Assembly: GCA_949316235.1 (NCBI GenBank)
Contig: OX438744.1
Location: 31,306,778 to 31,370,777 of the forward strand
From: Oegoconia quadripuncta
Lineage: Eukaryota > Arthropoda > Insecta > Lepidoptera > Autostichidae
Length of the DNA stretch: 64,000 nucleotides
Direction of reading: 5' to 3'
Part shown: positions 63,701 through 64,000 of the stretch, one piece after another
How positions within the stretch are numbered: position 1 is the stretch's first letter
Layout of the letters: each line of letters begins with the position of its first letter
Notes under the pieces: generated by a model
The model's database searches: none
The model's input: the letters and a program-made list of their open reading frames with translations, nothing else
What the model was told of the DNA's origin: nothing
Made by a program: the position numbers and the translations under genes

Positions 63701-64000
63701 AATGTGAAAATGACTATTTTAAGTGTATCCCGTGTACCTACAAAATAATGATCTCTTTCACTTTCTTGTCAGAAGTCAGGCTTGATGCACTGAACGCCAG
63801 CTAACCACTAAGCTGACACAAATCCATCAATCCGCACTGGATCCAAATATTGGAGTAGAAATCCATACCTTTTTCTACTAAGAAGGTTCTTGATAAAATA
63901 TATTGTCAACAGGCGGTACAAATGTTGTGGGTGAATCTTATTATGGATACTCTCGCGTCGCTCGCGCTGGCGACGGAGATGCCCACGCCAGACCTTCTCC
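36534..64000 (+). CDS. PMCA: Plasma-membrane Ca2+-transporting ATPase gene (partial, 15 exons seen)
   Basis: This is a P2B-type ATPase that exports cytosolic Ca2+ across the plasma membrane using ATP, normally activated by calmodulin at its C-terminal tail. Joining 36534-36734, 42559-42679, 45341-45506, 50170-50263, 51081-51197, 55128-55291, 56327-56542, 57078-57320, 58351-58589, 59155-59317, 59889-59990, 60880-61059, 61784-61978, 62977-63183 and 63913-64000 gives 2496 nt and about 831 in-frame codons. Phases match at every junction and every complete intron is GT-AG. In order it encodes segments M1-M2, the actuator domain with TGES, a variable linker, M3-M4 with PEGLP, the phosphorylation motif SDKTGT, the nucleotide-binding domain with KGAS, the hinge GDGTNDGP, M5 and most of M6. 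The N-terminal exon (about 50 residues in the family) was not found upstream. The gene runs off the right edge, so M7-M10 and the calmodulin-binding tail are missing. Family assignment is very secure; exact edges come from splice-site reading, not transcripts. Confidence 0.96.
37402..37720 (+). mobile_element. SINE (family B) in PMCA intron 1
   Basis: ATGTAAACAACATTGGGTTT, B box GGTTCGATCCC, CCGGTTGTCAGAGATAAGAT, AACATCAGGTGTGATTGAGG and an A-run. Only the first few bases of the head are missing. Confidence 0.85.
40154..40532. mobile_element. TIR element E in PMCA intron 1
   Basis: Ends TATTAGGTCATTACCTATGA and, inverted, TATTGGGACTTTACCTATGA. The interior is in opposite orientation to the 21624 copy. 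Probable TA target duplication. Confidence 0.8.
42257..42494. mobile_element. TIR element G just upstream of PMCA exon e2
   Basis: GGTGAATTTGAATTCGTGTA at the left, and inverted GGTGAAATTTAATTCATGTA at the right; about 238 bp, no coding frame. It shares its ends with 61395-61692. It stops about 65 bp before the e2 acceptor. Confidence 0.8.
42559..42679 (+). CDS. PMCA: PMCA exon e2: luminal loop and membrane segment 2
   Basis: Exon of 121 nt, phase 1 in (after TATATTCCAG) and phase 2 out (GTGAGT). It encodes an acidic loop [11 protein letters not shown], then [17 protein letters not shown] as M2, then [13 protein letters not shown] entering the actuator domain. A small TIR element ends about 65 bp before it, inside the region where the branch point and polypyrimidine tract should lie. 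Confidence 0.95.
43049..44710. mobile_element. Mariner-type element rearranged into a giant inverted repeat
   Basis: A 1662-bp insertion in PMCA intron 2, flanked by TA on both sides (43047-43048 and 44711-44712). The ends are CAATGTGTCCCGGAGAGAAG and its complement. Left arm 43049-43762 and right arm 43998-44710 are about 714-bp near-identical inverted repeats with few mismatches. The 235-bp centre is single-copy. The right arm and centre carry the 3' end of a transposase frame ending at 44049. TA target duplication and the [17 protein letters not shown] motif place it in the IS630/Tc1/mariner group. It has no N-terminal or first catalytic region, so it is non-autonomous. Confidence 0.85.
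43763..44049 (+). pseudogene. Mariner-like transposase C-terminal fragment
   Basis: Open frame encoding [20 protein letters not shown] and [20 protein letters not shown], ending with [10 protein letters not shown]. The second Asp in SPDLTPLD is where the third catalytic acid of mariner-type DDE transposases sits. An upstream ATG at 43732 extends the frame into the left inverted arm, but those first residues are only the reverse complement of the transposase end, not real protein. At roughly 95 residues it is about a quarter of a full transposase. Confidence 0.8.
44746..44785. repeat. Perfect 40-bp palindrome
   Basis: ATGACTCTCTGTATGACTAT is followed directly by its exact complement. It lies 36 bp beyond the giant inverted-repeat element. 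Confidence 0.93.
45341..45506 (+). CDS. PMCA: PMCA exon e3: actuator domain, first part
   Basis: Exon of 166 nt. Its first base completes the Arg codon of e2, and it ends in phase 0 before GTAAGA. It encodes [18 protein letters not shown] and then [20 protein letters not shown], the conserved beta-strand core of the P-type ATPase actuator domain. It ends at SNDLK, directly before the TGES exon. Confidence 0.95.
45827..45884. repeat. Hairpin with 28-bp arms
   Basis: Arms 45827-45854 and 45857-45884 (start TAAATCAGCAGAAACAGGTG) are complementary with two mismatches and a 2-bp loop. Confidence 0.85.
47207..47259. repeat. Hairpin with 19-bp perfect arms
   Basis: TATAGATAAGTATGCATAA (47207-47225) and its complement (47241-47259) flank a 15-bp AT-rich loop. 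Confidence 0.88.
47980..48190 (+). repeat. Dispersed repeat H
   Basis: CTCAACCGATTTTCATCAAA, CAAATCAGACCACGAATGAC and GCCGTCAAACACATAACACC. A complementary copy occupies 63290-63600 in the last intron. Confidence 0.75.
48449..48620 (+). mobile_element. tRNA-derived SINE (family C)
   Basis: GATTGGTGTAGTAGAAACCA, GGTTCGAATCC box, GAGGAGTAAATGTTTGTGTG and ATCCATAGTACAAGCTTTGC. A deletion lies between the A and B boxes compared with the 26390-26629 copy. Confidence 0.8.
49373..49610 (-). mobile_element. GCTAGT-family repeat (Helitron-like), full-looking copy
   Basis: The + strand starts ACTAGCTTTTCACTCGCGGC and ends CATCCAAACTCTCACATTTA then TATAATATTAGTT. It is the longest copy in the window. 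Single ends are at 14605-14645, 50975-51005 and 54285-54310. Confidence 0.6.
49655..49970. repeat. LINE 3' end-like stretch and AT-rich low complexity
   Basis: CACTTTATTGCATACACAGA and CGAGCTTATCCCTAAAAGAG resemble 47090-47140. They are followed by TATA/AAAT low-complexity DNA to about 49970. Hydrophobic minus-strand frames here are artefacts of that composition. Confidence 0.5.
50170..50263 (+). CDS. PMCA: PMCA exon e4: actuator domain with TGES
   Basis: Exon of 94 nt, phase 0 in (after GTATTACAG) and phase 1 out (GTACGT). It encodes [16 protein letters not shown] and then LSGTHVMEG. The TGES glutamate is the residue that positions water for dephosphorylation of the aspartyl-phosphate in this family, and it is present here. 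Confidence 0.96.
50418..50448. repeat. GC-rich perfect hairpin
   Basis: ACGTTGCTCCCCGA and its exact complement are separated by GAT. It is in PMCA intron 4, 155 bp after exon e4. Confidence 0.85.
50600..50868 (-). repeat. Dispersed repeat D in PMCA intron 4
   Basis: The minus-strand order matches the copy at 25700-25900. It is bracketed by a 35-bp direct repeat (50518-50552 and 50869-50903). Confidence 0.7.
51081..51197 (+). CDS. PMCA: PMCA exon e5: end of actuator domain into variable linker
   Basis: Exon of 117 nt, phase 1 in (after CACATTTCAG) and phase 1 out (GTCAGT). It encodes [20 protein letters not shown], then [19 protein letters not shown]. The basic, charged end begins the linker between the actuator domain and M3. 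In vertebrate PMCAs this linker is lipid-responsive and contains alternative splice site A. The 3.9-kb intron that follows contains a cassette-exon candidate in matching phase. Confidence 0.95.
53034..53081 (+). CDS. PMCA: Candidate PMCA cassette exon (splice site A region)
   Basis: This is a 48-nt open segment ending in a strong donor (CCG then GTAAGT). It is entered after TAG, or 3 nt later after AAG: a TAGAAG tandem acceptor in which either choice keeps the frame. It is phase 1 on both sides, matching e5 and e6, so it can be included or skipped without a frameshift. Inclusion inserts [16 protein letters not shown] between the KMKK of e5 and GDEDT of e6. It is Lys-rich like the AKKQDG-type insert that vertebrate PMCAs carry here. 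The acceptor lacks a clear polypyrimidine tract, which fits a weakly used exon but also leaves chance possible. Confidence 0.6.
55128..55291 (+). CDS. PMCA: PMCA exon e6: variable linker before M3
   Basis: Exon of 164 nt, phase 1 in (after CATTACATAG) and phase 0 out (GTGACT). The first two thirds is a low-complexity Asn/His/Pro/Asp-rich stretch ([14 protein letters not shown] to [12 protein letters not shown]). It ends in the strongly conserved [17 protein letters not shown] that leads into M3. Two degenerate copies of this exon follow it in the intron. Confidence 0.92.
55345..55640 (+). pseudogene. Two decayed tandem copies of PMCA exon e6
   Basis: Downstream of e6 are two further units of about 150 bp (roughly 55345-55500 and 55486-55640). 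Each begins with an acceptor-like end (ATTACATTAG, then CAATTTCACTAG). In the same phase as e6 both read GLKE. The first then has TGA, followed in frame by [12 protein letters not shown]. The second reads [12 protein letters not shown], then TAG, then [12 protein letters not shown]. The functional exon reads [20 protein letters not shown]. The second copy has also lost its donor. They look like former duplicate exons that decayed. Confidence 0.75.
56327..56542 (+). CDS. PMCA: PMCA exon e7: membrane segments 3 and 4
   Basis: Exon of 216 nt, phase 0 on both sides (after TTCCCACAG; GTGAGA). It encodes [20 protein letters not shown] as M3, a short loop with [16 protein letters not shown], and then M4 with [20 protein letters not shown]. 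The PEGLP sequence in unwound M4 contributes to the single Ca2+ site in this family. It is complete. Confidence 0.97.
57078..57320 (+). CDS. PMCA: PMCA exon e8: phosphorylation site
   Basis: Exon of 243 nt, phase 0 on both sides (after CTTCCTTCCAG; GTGAGT). It encodes [20 protein letters not shown] and then the catalytic [20 protein letters not shown]. The Asp of SDKTGT is the residue phosphorylated from ATP. The rest ([12 protein letters not shown] to [12 protein letters not shown]) starts the nucleotide-binding domain. Confidence 0.97.
57485..57667 (-). mobile_element. LINE RT C-terminal fragment in PMCA intron 8
   Basis: The minus strand encodes [20 protein letters not shown] and [20 protein letters not shown]. 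The family pattern (WAGHICRRTDGRWGKR, by memory) is clear despite decay. Confidence 0.65.
57880..58045 (+). mobile_element. LINE RT C-terminal fragment in PMCA intron 8
   Basis: In one frame it reads [20 protein letters not shown] and [14 protein letters not shown]. This is the same kind of RT tail as at 57485 but in opposite orientation and independently decayed. Confidence 0.6.
58351..58589 (+). CDS. PMCA: PMCA exon e9: nucleotide-binding domain
   Basis: Exon of 239 nt, phase 0 in (after GTAATTCCAG) and phase 2 out (GTAAGT). It encodes [39 protein letters not shown] and [24 protein letters not shown] and the KGAS lysine are P2-ATPase nucleotide-binding hallmarks, and both are present. Confidence 0.97.
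58925..59120 (+). mobile_element. SINE (family B), diverged, next to PMCA exon e10
   Basis: GCGGGTTTAATTCCCAGCTG, then CCTCCGGCCTCATTTTCACT and AACATCAGGTGTGATTGAGA. It ends about 35 bp before the e10 acceptor. Confidence 0.65.
59155..59317 (+). CDS. PMCA: PMCA exon e10: nucleotide-binding domain
   Basis: Exon of 163 nt. Its first base completes the Lys codon of e9, and it ends in phase 0 before GTATAG. It encodes [20 protein letters not shown], then [20 protein letters not shown] and VPGKAEINQ, an almost invariant stretch in insect PMCAs as I recall them. An overlapping minus-strand open frame here is a shadow of this exon. Confidence 0.96.
59417..59480 (+). mobile_element. tRNA-like SINE head fragment
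   Basis: CCGATAGGTGTAGTATGTAG and GGTTGCGGGTTCGAATC, with no tail. Confidence 0.55.
59605..59865 (-). repeat. Dispersed repeat D in PMCA intron 10
   Basis: Complementary to the 25700-25900 copy (ATAACGTCACGACCTTTGTC, CCACGGGAAGAGATGAGTTG). It ends 23 bp before the e11 acceptor. Confidence 0.7.
59889..59990 (+). CDS. PMCA: PMCA exon e11: end of nucleotide-binding domain
   Basis: Exon of 102 nt, phase 0 on both sides (after GGTTTCAG; GTAAGC). It encodes [20 protein letters not shown] and then [23 protein letters not shown] is the conserved link back to the phosphorylation domain. Confidence 0.96.
60880..61059 (+). CDS. PMCA: PMCA exon e12: phosphorylation domain, VTGDN
   Basis: Exon of 180 nt, phase 0 on both sides (after CTGTCACCAG). 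The donor GTTAGG is weaker than those of other exons, but the phase and the family sequence agree with it. It encodes [20 protein letters not shown], continues with [16 protein letters not shown], and ends [20 protein letters not shown]. Confidence 0.94.
61395..61692. mobile_element. TIR element G with internal inverted repeat
   Basis: GAATTCCTGTTTACTGGTGA at the left and, inverted, GGTGAATTTGAATTAGTGTA at the right. Inside, GAACCATAGCCGAATTCG (61508) and its complement (61602) form a second pair. There is no coding frame. Confidence 0.75.
61784..61978 (+). CDS. PMCA: PMCA exon e13: hinge GDGTNDGP
   Basis: Exon of 195 nt, phase 0 on both sides (after TTCATCCCCAG; GTAAGT). It encodes [35 protein letters not shown] and [20 protein letters not shown], ending VGFAM. 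The GDGTNDGP aspartates coordinate Mg2+ at the phosphorylation site. A short decayed copy of this exon end and donor lies about 180 bp downstream. Confidence 0.97.
62141..62200 (+). pseudogene. Decayed copy of PMCA exon e13 end plus donor
   Basis: CGGGTTTGCTATGG followed by a GTTGCCT-like stretch at the end of e13 (about 61966-62020) recurs here with about 50 alignable bases: GGGTTTGCTATG, then CAGGTTGCC, ATCAA, CAGTT and GAGGATC. The donor GTAAGT has become GCAGGT. Offset is about 178 bp. It appears to be a small local duplication across an exon-intron border. Confidence 0.5.
62341..62523. mobile_element. TIR element F in PMCA intron 13
   Basis: It matches 26741-26938 from GTGTGAGTTTTGTTTCGACT to ACTCGCACTTCGCACACTG, with small indels. 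Confidence 0.75.
62977..63183 (+). CDS. PMCA: PMCA exon e14: membrane segment 5
   Basis: Exon of 207 nt, phase 0 on both sides (after GTTTGTTTCAG; GTGAGC). It encodes [40 protein letters not shown] and M5 ([20 protein letters not shown]), ending CAIQDSPLK. It is fully conserved. Confidence 0.97.
63290..63600 (-). repeat. Dispersed repeat H in PMCA intron 14
   Basis: Complement of 47980-48190. Its right half repeats TTAGTCATGTTTGATGAAGA as TTAGCCATGTTTGATGGAAA about 130 bp later, an internal partial duplication. Confidence 0.7.
63913..64000 (+). CDS. PMCA: PMCA exon e15 (cut by window end): membrane segment 6
   Basis: The exon starts after TATTGTCAACAG in phase 0 and is open to the last base. 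It encodes [20 protein letters not shown] and then TEMPTPDLL. The Asn and Asp of [17 protein letters not shown] in M6 help bind Ca2+ in the family. The exon continues beyond the window. Confidence 0.95.

Overview
The window is eukaryotic, from an insect and most likely a moth or butterfly. Genes are split by GT-AG introns and the intergenic DNA is AT-rich. It is crowded with tRNA-derived SINEs, non-LTR retrotransposon ends, TIR elements and repeats ending GCTAGT, which I recognise as typical of Lepidoptera. Protein similarity of the one gene is closest to insect homologues as I remember them. No database search was possible.

Bases 1-36533 hold no gene that I can support. They contain LINE fragments (1764-2515, 10695-10739, 13885-14580, 18680-19345, 25230-25730, 29708-29990) and three tRNA-headed SINE families, some nested in LINE pieces with short target-site duplications. 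They also hold several TIR elements, a 111-bp tandem repeat (9025-9310), perfect or near-perfect palindromes, and a few GC-rich single-copy blocks (about 3520-3680, 5640-5880, 6085-6190, 7490-7690) that could be regulatory.

Bases 36534-64000 hold most of one gene on the + strand: a plasma-membrane Ca2+-transporting P-type ATPase (PMCA, ATP2B family). I resolved 15 coding exons. Their phases agree at every junction and give about 831 codons, from just before membrane segment 1 to within membrane segment 6. The first coding exon (N-terminal tail) and the exons after segment 6 (segments 7-10, calmodulin-binding tail) are not seen. TGES, PEGLP, SDKTGT, KGAS, VTGDN and GDGTNDGP motifs are all intact, so the pump should be functional.

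The most interesting signals are in the PMCA introns. A 48-nt phase-1/1 Lys-rich cassette exon candidate (53034-53081) sits at the place where vertebrate PMCAs are alternatively spliced (site A). Two decayed tandem copies of the next exon (about 55345-55640) still keep acceptor, frame and peptide similarity but carry stops. A second decayed exon-end copy lies near 62141-62200. Intron 2 carries a 1662-bp mariner-type element that has become an almost complete inverted repeat, with about 714-bp arms. Other introns contain small TIR elements, one ending about 65 bp before an exon. I found no CRISPR array, functional tRNA gene, rRNA gene or obviously new multi-gene system.
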